The translations under genes were made by a program, and so were the position numbers. Shown here in pieces: positions 18,921 to 29,400 of a stretch of DNA of 64,000 bases. The stretch's first letter is position 1, and the number at the start of each line of letters is the position of its first letter. Below the pieces are notes generated by a model. That model had not been told where the DNA came from. It searched no databases and saw only the letters and a program-made list of their open reading frames with translations. Origin of the DNA: Rhodococcus sp. PAMC28707 (lineage in GTDB: Bacteria > Actinomycetota > Actinomycetes > Mycobacteriales > Mycobacteriaceae); contig NZ_CP039253.1 in NCBI RefSeq assembly GCF_004795915.1, positions 2,914,001 through 2,978,000 of the forward strand. The letters are read 5' to 3'.

Positions 18921-19661
18921 GTGGACAGTGGAGTGATGCGTCGCAACGAGCCCGACATTCCCGGTTCACCGGTAGGTCGACGCATCTTCCTCGGATTGGT
19001 CGTCGCCGGGGCGGCAGGAATTCTGGGCGGCGGCGCCATTCAAAATGGGCTGGCGACCGTGATGGGCCCGATCGGCAACCACGATCCCACCGGACTGGTC
19101 GGCCTGATCCCGCTGGGCAACAACTTTCGATTCTATTCGGTGACCACGGGTGCGCCGCGCAAGGACGAGAGCAGTTACGAATTGACCGTCGATGGTTTGG
19201 TTACAACACCGCGCACTCTCGGACTACAGGATTTGCGGGCGATGCCGCAGACATCTCTGGTGCGAGACTTCCAATGCGTGACCGGATGGCGTGTTCCGCA
19301 GGTCCCGTGGAGCGGCGTGCGCCTGTCGGAGATCCTCGATGCAGCCTCGCCGACGGCCGATGCGACGGCAGTCCGATTTACCTCGTTCGACGGCACGTAC
19401 ACCGAGAGCCTGACGCTCGAGCAGGCACGTCGCGACGACGTCATCGTCGCCCTCACCATGCTCTGCGGCCCGGTCACTCATGATCATGGCGGTCCAGTTC
19501 GGCTCTACGTTGCACCGATGTACGGCTACAAGAGTCTGAAATGGCTCGGCGGAATCGAGTTGACTTCGGATGTGGTCCCCGGTTACTGGGAGCCGCGGGG
19601 ATACTCGATAGACGGCTGGGTCGGCGCGTCGAATGGACGTGACGATGACGCCACGAGCTGA
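18921..19661 (+). CDS. Molybdopterin-dependent oxidoreductase (sulfite oxidase/MsrP family)
   Basis: A 246-aa Oxidored_molyb domain protein with an N-terminal GRRIFLGLVVAGAAGILGGG segment, which looks like a twin-arginine signal or anchor. The probable Mo-ligating Cys is in RDFQCVTGWRVP (about residue 117). Family members reduce methionine sulfoxide or related compounds, or oxidise sulfite. It starts at GTG 18921, 3 bp after the asparaginase stop, with GAGAGG upstream. Its end overlaps the cytochrome b gene, the likely electron partner. Confidence 0.88.
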   Translation: MDSGVMRRNEPDIPGSPVGRRIFLGLVVAGAAGILGGGAIQNGLATVMGPIGNHDPTGLVGLIPLGNNFRFYSVTTGAPRKDESSYELTVDGLVTTPRTLGLQDLRAMPQTSLVRDFQCVTGWRVPQVPWSGVRLSEILDAASPTADATAVRFTSFDGTYTESLTLEQARRDDVIVALTMLCGPVTHDHGGPVRLYVAPMYGYKSLKWLGGIELTSDVVPGYWEPRGYSIDGWVGASNGRDDDATS

Positions 19662-20304
19662 ACTGCTGCGCTTCCACCGAGTCGAACGTTGGGTGCACTG
19701 GTCCGTCGGCGCGCTGACCCTCGTATGCATCGCGACGGCGGCGATTCTGTACAACGGTTCGTTGGCGGTCCTCGTCGGCAATCGGCACTTGGTCGAATTG
19801 GTGCACGTCTATTCAGGGTTCGGTATACCGATACCGCTGATTCTCGGTCTTGTCTCGCGGGCCTATCGGCGGGATCTGCAGCGCCTCGATCGGTTCGTCG
19901 TGGAGGACTGGAAGTGGTTGCGGTCCAAGACTCTTCGGCTCCGCGCAGTGGGCGTCGGGAAGTTCAATGCCGGCCAGAAGCTCAACGGTGCGTTGAGTGG
20001 CGGATCGATTTTGGTACTGCTGCTCACGGGGACGGTGATGTTCTTTCCCGAGTGGAGTCCGCTGAACTGGCGGACAGGAGCGACGTTCGTCCACGATTGG
20101 TTCGCTCTCGCCTTCGGGCTTCTCGTAGTGGGCCACATCTTCTACGCGTTCAAGGATTCCGAAGCGATGCGCGGTATGCGCGGCGGGTCGGTTCTGCGTG
20201 CGTGGGCCGAGAACGAGCATCCGGAATGGGCTCGCGAAGTCGAGGCAGCGGAGCGGCCCGTGACTAGTGGTCGAGACCCCGAGATTCCTCCGCGAGAACG
20301 GTGA
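19645..20304 (+). CDS. Cytochrome b561-type membrane subunit
   Basis: A diheme-type cytochrome b (FdhI/b561-like) of about 219 aa with four main helices. Candidate heme-binding histidines are in FHRVERWVHW, LVELVHVYSG, FVHDWFALA and VVGHIFYAF. Its start lies inside the end of the molybdoenzyme gene (ATG 19645, or ATG 19633), implying coupled translation and that it donates electrons to that enzyme from the quinone pool, like MsrQ for MsrP although not of that family. The last 41 bp overlap the convergent MOSC gene. Confidence 0.87.
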   Translation: MTPRAELLRFHRVERWVHWSVGALTLVCIATAAILYNGSLAVLVGNRHLVELVHVYSGFGIPIPLILGLVSRAYRRDLQRLDRFVVEDWKWLRSKTLRLRAVGVGKFNAGQKLNGALSGGSILVLLLTGTVMFFPEWSPLNWRTGATFVHDWFALAFGLLVVGHIFYAFKDSEAMRGMRGGSVLRAWAENEHPEWAREVEAAERPVTSGRDPEIPPRER

Positions 20305-21070
20305 ACTCGTCCCCGACCGACACCCGACCGACGGTGTTCACCGAGAACTTCGCGCCGAAGACGACGCCCTTGGTGGGGCCGCGGCGGTAGGAGGCGAGGG
20401 TACGCAGTGGTTCGGGGCCTGTCCGAATGCCGGTTGTCTGCTCGACGGTCGTGACGGCGCACCGGATGGCAATCTTGTCGAACGCGAGTTCGCAGGTGCC
20501 GACGGAGGCCAGGCGGACCCGGTCTTCCCGGTGCGCATCGGCCCAACCGGTGACGAGGATGTTGGGCCGGAACCGACCGAACGGAATCGGTGCGTCGAGC
20601 CGGTCGTTCAGGCCGCGCATCGACGCATCGGACAGGATGTGGACTGCGGTGCTGTCCGCGAAGCTCGGGGCAGTCGCGGTGATTCCGACCAGCCGGCACT
20701 CCTCGCCGAGGATCTCACCGAGCCAGCGTGCAACGTCGTCGCCCTGGTCGATGCCGTGAAACGGTTCGTCGAACATCGTGACATCTCGTAGCTGGGAATG
20801 TCGATCGACCTCGACGGCGATCGATCCGAAATCGACGTGCGAGAGGGTGAGGACGTCGTCGACGATCGAGGGGTGGACGACGGCGAGAACCGGATTGCTG
20901 CGTTGACTGCGGAACGATCCGTCTGCACCCACGATCATGAACTCGCGATCGTGTTCGAGTCCCCGGAACGTCATCGACGCGGTGCGGAGAGACAGGCCCG
21001 CGCATCCCTTGACCGGGTAGCAGATTATGTCGGCGACACTGCCGTTGTCTGTCAGCGACTTTCGATCCAC
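20264..21070 (-). CDS. MOSC domain-containing protein
   Basis: A 268-aa protein with an N-terminal MOSC beta-barrel (IICYPVKGCAGLSL, then LEHDREFMIV) and a C-terminal MOSC domain (RPNILVTGWADAHREDRVRL; GAKFSVNTVGRVSVGDEF). MOSC proteins bind or transfer sulfur for molybdenum cofactor or reduce N-hydroxylated compounds (mARC type). It lies tail-to-tail with the molybdoenzyme-cytochrome pair, fitting a shared molybdenum theme. Starts at ATG 21070, divergent from the ROK kinase (76 bp). Confidence 0.88.
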   Translation of the reverse strand: MDRKSLTDNGSVADIICYPVKGCAGLSLRTASMTFRGLEHDREFMIVGADGSFRSQRSNPVLAVVHPSIVDDVLTLSHVDFGSIAVEVDRHSQLRDVTMFDEPFHGIDQGDDVARWLGEILGEECRLVGITATAPSFADSTAVHILSDASMRGLNDRLDAPIPFGRFRPNILVTGWADAHREDRVRLASVGTCELAFDKIAIRCAVTTVEQTTGIRTGPEPLRTLASYRRGPTKGVVFGAKFSVNTVGRVSVGDEFTVLAEESRGLDH

Positions 21071-21146
21071 GACCGAAGACTACTGCCACGGGTTCGACTG
21101 CCGGTAAAGCTGCCCCGTCGTCGATGATCGGTGGGACGATCGGGAC

Positions 21147-22103
21147 ATGAGCGAAACAGCGTCGGTCGTCGTCGGAGTCGATGTAGGTGGAACCAACATC
21201 GAAGTCGGTGCCGTCGACGAACGTCATCACGTACTTTGCCGGGCGAAAGCTGCCACTCCGGAAGGTGGACCCGAAGATGTCCTGCAGGTCATCATCGAAC
21301 TCGTCGGTTCCCTCGACGCCGACCCCATCGCTGTCGGAGTGGGGATTCCAGGAGTCGTGCACGAAGGACGCGCTCTCACCGTGCCCAACCTGGTCGGTTG
21401 GACCGAAGATGTCGACCTGATCGGGCCACTCTCGGACGAACTCGGAGTTCCGGTCACCTTGGGGAACGACGCCAACGTGGGCCTGCTGGGTGAATGGACA
21501 GCAGGAGCAGCCCGAGGCGGTCGGAACGTCCTCGGTCTCTGGATGGGAACGGGGGTCGGCGGCGGCCTCATCCTGGATGGTCGGCCCTACGTCGGAACGC
21601 GAGGAGCAGCCGGAGAAATCGGACACGTCATCGTCGCTGCCGGTGGTGCACTCTGCACGTGTGGGCGCAGGGGATGCGCCGAGGCCTATGCGGGACGACG
21701 ATCGATGCGTGGCGCCGCAACGACGATGGTCGATGCAGGTAGGAAGACGTCTTTGTTCACGATCCGCGACGACGAGGGCAAGACGAAGTTGACATCCAAA
21801 GTCTGGGCCCGCGCCCTCGAGGAAGAAGACACACTTGCAACGACACTGTTCGACACGGCGATCGAGACCCTGGGTGTTGCGGTCGGCTCCACCATCAACC
21901 TGCTCGATCTGGATCGGGTCGTCGTAGGTGGTGGGCTGGCCGAAAAGCTCGGGCAGGATCTCGCCGACAAGCTGTACGAGGCGACCAGACCATGGATGCT
22001 GCAACCGAGCCCCGACCTACAGTTCGTCGTGTCCGAGTTGGGAGATGATGCGGGGGTCGTAGGCGCCGCAGTACTCGCCCGAGCAGCCTTGGTCGCCGGC
22101 TGA
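21147..22103 (+). CDS. ROK family sugar kinase (probable glucokinase)
   Basis: A 318-aa ATP-binding kinase. It has the N-terminal phosphate loop VVGVDVGGTNIEVG, catalytic Asp in GNDANVGLLGE (about residue 108), GMGTGVGGGL-type loop, and the ROK zinc motif CTCGRRGCAEAYAG (about residue 171). GEIGH supplies the sugar-contacting Glu and zinc-binding His. Glucose is the likeliest substrate, since the zwf gene 1.3 kb downstream uses glucose 6-phosphate, but other hexoses are possible. Confidence 0.88.
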   Translation: MSETASVVVGVDVGGTNIEVGAVDERHHVLCRAKAATPEGGPEDVLQVIIELVGSLDADPIAVGVGIPGVVHEGRALTVPNLVGWTEDVDLIGPLSDELGVPVTLGNDANVGLLGEWTAGAARGGRNVLGLWMGTGVGGGLILDGRPYVGTRGAAGEIGHVIVAAGGALCTCGRRGCAEAYAGRRSMRGAATTMVDAGRKTSLFTIRDDEGKTKLTSKVWARALEEEDTLATTLFDTAIETLGVAVGSTINLLDLDRVVVGGGLAEKLGQDLADKLYEATRPWMLQPSPDLQFVVSELGDDAGVVGAAVLARAALVAG

Positions 22104-22184
22104 TCGAAACTGGTAGTCGACCTTCGCTTCACCGCCGAAGAATGCGGGTCGGAGCTGAGGGGTGTGACGGGTTAGTTTGGACGC

Positions 22185-22757
22185 ATGACTCGTGCTTTGT
22201 TGGTAGTGGATGTACAGAACGATTTCACCGAGGGCGGCGCCCTGGGCATCGACGGCGGCGGCGAAGTAGCACGCAAGGTCAGTGCATTGTTGGCGAAGAA
22301 GGGCGACGAGTACGACGTCATCGTGGCCTCGCGAGACTGGCACGACGCGGTCGGCGACAACGGTGGCCACTTCGCGACCGATGACGCGCCCAACTTCGTC
22401 GACACGTGGCCCATGCACTGCGTCGCGGACACGGTCGGGTCGGAATACCACGGCGAGTTGGTCACCGGATCGGTGGACGTGCACGTCTACAAAGGCCAGG
22501 GGAAGCCGTCGTACTCGGCATTCGAAGGCATCACCGATGGGGGCGTCACGTTGCCGGAGGTGCTGCGAGTCAACGAGGTGACCGATCTCGACGTCGTCGG
22601 ACTGGCTACCGACTACTGCGTGCGAGCTTCGGCACTCGACGCGATCGCTCTCGGGCTGAAGGTACGTATTCTCACCGATCTGATCGCCGGCGTTGCTCCC
22701 GAGTCTTCGGAGAAGGCGCTGGCCGAGCTCGTTGCCGCGGGTGCCGTGCTGGTCTGA
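22185..22757 (+). CDS. pncA: Nicotinamidase (PncA, isochorismatase fold)
   Basis: Hydrolyses nicotinamide to nicotinate and ammonia in NAD salvage. Catalytic Asp is in LLVVDVQNDF, the Lys in VYKGQGKPSYSAFEG, and the Cys nucleophile in GLATDYCVRASALDA. Metal ligands are seen in SRDWHD, GGHF and WPMHCV. 190 aa is close to M. tuberculosis PncA (186 aa). Starts at ATG 22185 and ends 4 bp before a convergent hypothetical gene. Confidence 0.93.
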   Translation: MTRALLVVDVQNDFTEGGALGIDGGGEVARKVSALLAKKGDEYDVIVASRDWHDAVGDNGGHFATDDAPNFVDTWPMHCVADTVGSEYHGELVTGSVDVHVYKGQGKPSYSAFEGITDGGVTLPEVLRVNEVTDLDVVGLATDYCVRASALDAIALGLKVRILTDLIAGVAPESSEKALAELVAAGAVLV

Positions 22758-22761
22758 CGAG

Positions 22762-23364
22762 TCAGTCGTCGATGGTGGTGGTGATGTAGGTGACGCTCGG
22801 GGCCTGGGGTGTGGAACCGAATCCGAATCGGACCGGCGGCGTGACGCGGGTCAGTGAGCCGAGATTCTTTCCGTCCCACGACGCCTCGACTGCGGTGACG
22901 CGGTATTGGGTGTGAGCCCCGTAGTACTCGCGGCGCCCACCGCCGGCGCTGCCGCGGGTCCGTACGCCGCGGAGCGCCACTCGGGCGATGGGGTCGGTCA
23001 GTGTGCAGAACCACGGGGCGGTCGAGACGGCGGTGGGGACGAGCTTCAGCAGCACGCCGAGCGGTGTGATTCGGCCGGTGTGGATTTGCAGGTCCAATCG
23101 ACCTGCCTGCACTTTCTTCGATCCGTCCGGTAGTCGTTCGAACGTCACGGGGGTGAGAATTGTTTCGTCGAATGTGTATGTGGCCGAAACGAATTCACGG
23201 ACCTCGTCGTCAGGGACCAAGAGTAGACGGTGGCCGTTCTCGAACTCGACCATGACGTCGGTGAAGGTGCCGAGCGGAGACCGCGTCCAGTTGCCGACGA
23301 CGATGCGTGTGCCCGAGGATGTGCCCATCCCGTAGATCTCGCCGTGGAATCTCGATCGTGTCAC
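22762..23364 (-). CDS. Hypothetical protein, about 200 aa
   Basis: Predicted soluble beta-rich protein with no motif I recognise. It begins VTRSRFHGEIYGMGTSSGTR and has a hydrophobic LLLVPDDEVREFVSATYTFD stretch. The C-terminus carries a Gly/Arg loop (RTRGSAGGGRREYYG) and ends YITTTIDD. The GTG at 23364 is preferred since earlier in-frame starts would overlap the divergent zwf. Codon use matches its neighbours, and it appears to be a real actinobacterial gene of unknown role. Confidence 0.7.
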   Translation of the reverse strand: MTRSRFHGEIYGMGTSSGTRIVVGNWTRSPLGTFTDVMVEFENGHRLLLVPDDEVREFVSATYTFDETILTPVTFERLPDGSKKVQAGRLDLQIHTGRITPLGVLLKLVPTAVSTAPWFCTLTDPIARVALRGVRTRGSAGGGRREYYGAHTQYRVTAVEASWDGKNLGSLTRVTPPVRFGFGSTPQAPSVTYITTTIDD

Positions 23365-23402
23365 CAGATCGACTTTAACCACACCAACCGATCGGTGCGG
23401 GC

Positions 23403-24812
23403 ATGATGGAATCCATGGCGTCTCTGCAACCAACGATATTCGTCCTGTTCGGTGCGACCGGTGACCTCGCGAAGCGCATGGTCCTGCCCTCGTTCTATCA
23501 ACTCCATGTCGAGGGACTGCTGCCCGAGAAGTGGCTGCTCATCGGCAACGGTCGTCACGACACCTCCGACGACGAGTTTCGCGACCACGTCCACGGTGCG
23601 TTGAAGGAATACGGCTCCGAACTCGGCAGCAAGGACTGGGACGAGTTCGCGAAACGGGTCCGATTCGCAGGTAAAGGATTCACCGTCGAAGACCCGGGTG
23701 CGCTACCGGAGGTGGTGGCGTCGGCCAAAGAAGAGGTGGGCGAGGACGCGCAGTTGGTGCACTACATCGCACTGCCGCCGAGCACGTTTCAGGACTACAC
23801 CAAGGCCCTCGGCGCGCACGATCTCGCCGCTGGTGCACGGGTGGTGTACGAGAAGCCGTTCGGCACGTCGCAGCAGGCTTTCGAGGAACTCGACAAGGTA
23901 GTGCACGAGGTTCTCGACGAGAAACAGGTCTACCGAATCGACCATTTTCTCGGCAAGGAGGCGACCCAGAACCTGCATGTCCTGCGGTTCGCGAACGGAA
24001 TGATCGACGGCATCTGGAACGCCGAACATGTGGCTCAGGTGCAGATCGATGTCCCCGAGACTCTGAACATCGACGACCGAGCCGAATTTTATGACAGCAC
24101 CGGGGCTGTTCTCGACATGCTGGTGACTCACCTCTTTCAGGTCGCCGCCGAGATCGCGATGGAGCCTCCAGCGTCGTTGGCTGCCGACGATCTGCAATCC
24201 GCCCGGGAAACGGTCATCGGGTGCTTCCGGCCGATCGACACGGCCGAGGTCGTACTCGGCCAGTACGAGGGTTATCGCGACGTCGAGGGTGTCGCCGACG
24301 ACTCGACCGTGGACACCTTCGTCGCTGCCAAGCTGTGGGTCGACACCGATCGGTGGCGCGGCGTGCCGTTCTTGCTTCGAACCGGGAAGATGTTGGGGGT
24401 CAGTGCTCAGCGCGTGTCGCTGGTGTTCCGGAAGCCGCAGAACAGCCCGCTGACCGATCTCCCGGACGACGGTGCGGTGCTGTCCTTCGACTTGTCCGGC
24501 AGCGGCTCGATCGACATGGCGATGACGGTGAAGGAGCCGGGACCGGATTTCGACCTATCCGTCGGGCATCTATCTCTGCCGTTGCCGTCCGTTCCCAACG
24601 CCGACCCACTGTCGCCGTACTCACGCCTGATTCTCGACGTGCTCAACGGTGATCGTTCGTTGTTCACCCGGCCAGACGGGCTCGCACACGTCTGGGAAGT
24701 GGCGGCACCGCTGTTGAACGATCCACCCGAGGTGAAGCCGTACGCGGAGGGGTCGATGGGTCCGGAGGGATCTGCGGACCTCGCGGCGCCGTGCGGGTGG
24801 TTGGTGCACTGA
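23403..24812 (+). CDS. zwf: Glucose-6-phosphate 1-dehydrogenase
   Basis: First enzyme of the oxidative pentose phosphate pathway, making 6-phosphogluconolactone and NAD(P)H. The N-terminal Rossmann loop is FVLFGATGDLAKRMVLPSFY, and the active-site signature RIDHFLGKEATQN (about residue 179) holds the substrate-binding His and Lys; EKPFGT precedes it. 469 aa matches the shorter Zwf1-type paralogue of mycobacteria (466 aa). Start could be ATG 23403, 23406 or 23415. No opcA, tal or tkt is adjacent, so it is not the main PPP operon. Confidence 0.93.
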   Translation: MMESMASLQPTIFVLFGATGDLAKRMVLPSFYQLHVEGLLPEKWLLIGNGRHDTSDDEFRDHVHGALKEYGSELGSKDWDEFAKRVRFAGKGFTVEDPGALPEVVASAKEEVGEDAQLVHYIALPPSTFQDYTKALGAHDLAAGARVVYEKPFGTSQQAFEELDKVVHEVLDEKQVYRIDHFLGKEATQNLHVLRFANGMIDGIWNAEHVAQVQIDVPETLNIDDRAEFYDSTGAVLDMLVTHLFQVAAEIAMEPPASLAADDLQSARETVIGCFRPIDTAEVVLGQYEGYRDVEGVADDSTVDTFVAAKLWVDTDRWRGVPFLLRTGKMLGVSAQRVSLVFRKPQNSPLTDLPDDGAVLSFDLSGSGSIDMAMTVKEPGPDFDLSVGHLSLPLPSVPNADPLSPYSRLILDVLNGDRSLFTRPDGLAHVWEVAAPLLNDPPEVKPYAEGSMGPEGSADLAAPCGWLVH

Positions 24813-24878
24813 CTCGGTAGACGGCCGTGCCGGGTTCGACGGGCGATGAGTTTTTCGCTTCGTCGAGGTCTGAGGCTC

Positions 24879-25181
24879 ATGATCATTGTTGCTGGGTATC
24901 TGACTGTCGATCCGAACGAAAGAGATCGGTATCTGCAGAGTTGTGTCGAGGTGGTTCGGCTCGCGCGCGAGTCCGAAGGATGCGAGGACTTCGCGATCGC
25001 TGCGGACCTGTTCGACGCGCGACGGATCAACGTGTACGAGCGTTGGGCCGACGAAGCGCAGCTGCACGCCTTTCGTAAATCCGGTCCCGATTCCGAGCAG
25101 CAGGCCGCGATCCTCGACGCCGACGTCCGTGAATTCGACGCGTCCGAACGGGTTCAGCGGTGGATCCAGCATGTCGGGTAG
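24879..25181 (+). CDS. Antibiotic biosynthesis monooxygenase (ABM) domain protein
   Basis: A 100-aa ferredoxin-like-fold protein of the ABM/YgiN group: MIIVAGYLTVDPNERDRYLQ, then EGCEDFAIAADLFDARRINV with YERWADEAQLHAF. Such small dimeric proteins act as quinol monooxygenases or have no known enzyme function. The ATG at 24879 is preceded by GAGG and starts exactly at the first beta-strand. Confidence 0.82.
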   Translation: MIIVAGYLTVDPNERDRYLQSCVEVVRLARESEGCEDFAIAADLFDARRINVYERWADEAQLHAFRKSGPDSEQQAAILDADVREFDASERVQRWIQHVG

Positions 25182-25365
25182 CAATACGGTGCTTCAGATA
25201 TATTGTCCCGCATGGTCGGTCGGCGTTGCGCACCGAATTCGGGTGTATCCGGCGTAGCGTGCACGGTGCAACGCCAGTGCACTGGCTGGCATGTCATAGG
25301 TGAGGATTCCGAATGGCACAGCGAGTATCTCGTGGCGTCATGGACCGGCGAATCGGTAACACGTC

Positions 25366-26424
25366 GTGACGGTGCGGAGTGGCGGCGGGAAGACTGTAAC
25401 CGCCGTTCGAGGCGCTGTCTCGACTCTCAACCCGGGTTATTTCGCGTTGGTCATGGCCACCGGAATCATCTCCGTCGCGATGAAGAACAACGACCAGCCG
25501 CTCATCTCTGCGGCCCTGTTCGTGATCGGAGTTCTTGCCTGGGCCGTCCTGGTGGTGCTGACTTGCTGGCGGTTGCTGCGCTTCGGGCCACTGCTGCGCG
25601 CGGATTTCACCGACCCGCGACGCGGATTCGGATTCTTCACCTTCGTCGCCGCCACCGACGTCCTGGGCACCCGCTTCGCGGCCGGGGGAGCGCACACCGT
25701 GGCTCTGGGTATCCTGGCCCTCGGGGCGCTGAGTTGGTTCGTGCTCGGATATGTGGTGCCCTCGACGGCGATACTGAATCCGTCGAGTCGCCCGGCTCTC
25801 GCGGGCGCGAACGGTACCTGGTTCATCTGGGTGGTCGCCTGCCAATCCGTTGCCGTGCTCGCTGCGGCCCTCGAGCCAGTGGTCACAACCGGTAGGGACG
25901 AACTCGCACTGGTGGCCGTGTTCTCCTGGTCTGTCGGCGCTTTCCTCTATGCGGGCGTAGCGATTCTGGTCGCGGCGAGGCTGCTGCTGTATCCGCTGAA
26001 CCCGGTCGACCTCACCCCGGTCTACTGGGTTGCGATGGGTGCAACCGCGATCACCGTCCTCGCAGGCGCCCGCATCGTGCAAATGGCCGATGCCCCGATG
26101 GTCGACGCCACCCGCGGCCTGATCGGTGGCACTGCGGTGATGTTCTGGTCCTTCGGAACTTGGCTCATCCCAGTTCTGTTCGCCGCGGCGTGGTGGCGGC
26201 ATGTCAAGAATCGAGTTCCGCTGGTCTACGACGCGACTCTGTGGAGCATCATCTTCCCGCTCGGGATGTACGGCGTCGCCTCGCATTACCTGGGTCAGGC
26301 GGATGACTTACCCATGATGGAAGTGGTCGGCGACGTCGTGTCCTGGGTTGCGTTGGGTGCGTGGACGATCGTCTTCGTGGCGATGATCTGGCATCTCGTC
26401 GACCGATTGGTGGTTCACCCCTGA
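25366..26424 (+). CDS. TDT family (SLAC1/TehA-like) anion transporter
   Basis: A 352-aa integral membrane protein with about ten helices of the tellurite-resistance/dicarboxylate transporter family (GYFALVMATGIISVA at the first helix, FFTFVAATDVLG later). The fold is shared with SLAC1, an anion channel that passes nitrate and chloride, and with malate or sulfite carriers. It stands 49 bp upstream of narG on the same strand, where other bacteria place narK, so nitrate or nitrite exchange is plausible. The GTG start at 25366 lacks a clear Shine-Dalgarno. Confidence 0.85.
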   Translation: MTVRSGGGKTVTAVRGAVSTLNPGYFALVMATGIISVAMKNNDQPLISAALFVIGVLAWAVLVVLTCWRLLRFGPLLRADFTDPRRGFGFFTFVAATDVLGTRFAAGGAHTVALGILALGALSWFVLGYVVPSTAILNPSSRPALAGANGTWFIWVVACQSVAVLAAALEPVVTTGRDELALVAVFSWSVGAFLYAGVAILVAARLLLYPLNPVDLTPVYWVAMGATAITVLAGARIVQMADAPMVDATRGLIGGTAVMFWSFGTWLIPVLFAAAWWRHVKNRVPLVYDATLWSIIFPLGMYGVASHYLGQADDLPMMEVVGDVVSWVALGAWTIVFVAMIWHLVDRLVVHP

Positions 26425-26473
26425 CGCTTTCGGCTCATCTTGCGCAGCTACTCCAATCTCGGGAGGACTTTTT

Positions 26474-29400
26474 ATGAGTGCCACCATGAACAGCGGATTG
26501 ACAGATGCTTTGATCAAGACTCGTCGCTTCTTTCGGAGCAACCAGCCTGTGTCTGCCGATGGGCGGACGCTGCTCGCGATCGGCGGGCGTTCGGGCGATT
26601 CGTTCTACCGGGATCGTTGGAGTCACGACAAAGTGGTCCGGTCGACCCACGGGGTGAATTGCACCGGATCGTGCTCCTGGAACGTCTACGTCAAAGACGG
26701 CATCATCACCTGGGAGACCCAGGCCGTCGACTATCCCACTGCCGGGCCGGACAAGCCCGAATACGAGCCCCGCGGGTGTCCTCGCGGTGCCTCCTTCTCC
26801 TGGTACACCTACTCGCCGACGCGAACCCGGTATCCCTACATTCGTGGGGTACTGCTCGAGATGTACCGGGAAGCGAAGTCCCGGTTGAAAGATCCGGTAC
26901 TCGCCTGGGCCGACGTGACCGAGGATCCTGAGCGCGCTGCGCGCTACAAGCGCGCGCGAGGCAAGGGTGGCCTGGTGCGTGCCACCTGGGACGAGGCCAT
27001 CGAGATAGTGGCGGCGGCGCACGTGCACACGATCCGAAAATGGGGTCCCGATCGTGTGGCCGGGTTTTCTCCCATTCCCGCGATGTCGATGGTCTCGCAC
27101 GCTTCCGGTGCCCGCTTCGTGAACCTCATCGGGGGATCGATGCTGAGCTTCTACGACTGGTACGCGGACATGCCGGTCGCTTCCCCGCAGATGTTCGGGG
27201 ATCAAACGGACGTCCCCGAATCCGGGGACTGGTGGGATTCGAGCTACCTGATCATCTGGGGTACCAATGTGCCGGTCACCCGGACACCGGACGCGCACTG
27301 GATGATCGAAGCCCGCTACCGCGGCCAGAAAGTCATCGTCGTCTCACCGGACTTCGCCGACAGCACCAAGTTCGCCGACGAGTGGCTCCCTGCCGAGCCT
27401 GGTACCGATGGCGCTCTGGCGATGGCCATGGGTCACGTGATCCTCAAAGAGTTCTACGTCGACCGGCAGACTCCCTATTTCACCGGTTACGTCAAGAAAT
27501 TCACGGATCTGCCGTTTCTCGTCACTCTCGACGAAACACACGATCCGGACGGCGAGGTCACCTACACCGCCGGAAAGTTCTTGACCGCCTCGGACCTCAC
27601 CGACGAGATAGCGAGTGAGCAGGAGAACTCCGAGTTCAAAACGGTCATGGTCGACGCCAGAACCAACCAACTCGTCGTGCCCCCCGGCACACTGGGCCAT
27701 CGTTACGGTGAAACCGGTGAGGGCAAGTGGAACCTCGATCTCGGCGACATCGATCCGACACTGTCGCTGATCGACGGTGCTGATCAGTACGTCCCGATCG
27801 ATATGCCACGCTTCGATGCCGGCCAGGGTAATGCCGGCCAGGGCAAGGTCGGCGTGATTCGACGCGGCGTACCGGTACGCCGCGTCGCAGGGCGACTCGT
27901 CACCACTGTCTTCGACCTGATGCTCGCCCAGTACGGCGTCGGTAGACCCGGACTACCCGGGAGCTGGCCCGGCGGCTACGACGACGCAGAATCCCCCTAC
28001 ACTCCGGCATGGCAAGCCGCGATCACCGGAGTCTCAGCGGACGCTGCCGAACGTATCGGCCGCGAGTTCGCCCAGAACGCCGAGGACTCCAAGGGCCGAT
28101 CGATGATTCTGATGGGTGCGGGCACCAATCATTGGTTCCATTCCGACACCATCTATCGGACCTTTCTGACGATGACGACGATCACGGGATGCCAGGGCGT
28201 GAACGGTGGCGGCTGGGCACATTACGTCGGCCAGGAAAAGGTCCGTCCGCTGACCGGGTACAACCAGTTGGCCAATGCCCTGGACTGGGTACGACCGCCT
28301 CGAAACATGGTGCAGACCGCCTACTGGTACCTGCATACCGACCAGTTCCGCTACGACCAATTCGGTGCCGACACGTTGACTGCGCAGACCGGCAAAGGCC
28401 AACTTGCAGGCAAGACGACTGCCGACGTGATTGCACAGTCCGCGCGTCTGGGCTGGATGCCGTCCTATCCCACGTTCGATCGAAATCCCTTGGTGATCGG
28501 TGCGCAGGCCAAGCAGAAGGGGCAGTCGGCCAAGGACTATGTCGTCGAGGAGCTCAAGGCCGGGCGGCTGAAGTTCGCGGCCGAGGATCCTGATGCGCCG
28601 GAGAACTTTCCGCGGGTTTTATCGTTGTGGCGGTCGAATCTGTTCGGTTCCTCGGCGAAAGGAAACGAGTACTTTCTCAATCACCTCCTCGGCACGTCAC
28701 ACACCGTCAGCGCCCAGGAGACTGCGCAGCGCTTCCGACCGCAGGACGTTCGCTGGCACGATGAGGCACCCATCGGCAAGCTCGATCTTCTGACGACCCT
28801 CGATTTCCGGATGACGAGTTCGACGCTTTTGTCGGACATCGTGCTGCCGGCCGCCACCTGGTACGAAAAACACGACCTGTCGACGACGGATATGCATCCG
28901 TTCGTCAACTCGTTCAACCCCGCGATCTCCCCGCCGTGGCAGTCGCGTACCGATTGGGATGCCTGGCAACAGATTTCCCAGGTATTCAGCAAGCTCGCGG
29001 TGCGTCACCTCGGTACGCAAACCGATGTGGTCGCCGCACCCCTGACCCACGACACCCCGGATGCGATGGCAGCACCGCACGGCAAGGTCCGCGACTGGAA
29101 GTACGGAGAATGCGAACCGGAGCCCGGCGTCACGATGCCCAAAATTATCGAAGTCGAGCGGGACTACACGGCGATCGGTGACAAGATGCGCGCCGTCGGG
29201 CCGTTGCTGGACACCTTGGGTGCGACCACCAAGGGAGTCACCTTCGATCTGAGCCGAGAAATCGCTGATCTCAAAGAGAAGAACGGTGTCGTGCGCGGTG
29301 GTCCGGCCGATGGCCGTCCCGATATTCTCCGTGACATCCAGGCCTGCGAGATGATCCTGGCCCTGTCCGGCACCACCAATGGAAGGCTCGCCACTCAGGG

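Noticed and set aside
25182..25365. Extra gene upstream of the TDT transporter
   Set aside because: Frames that cross here are overlapped by the transporter or lack coding-like codon use; treated as promoter region.
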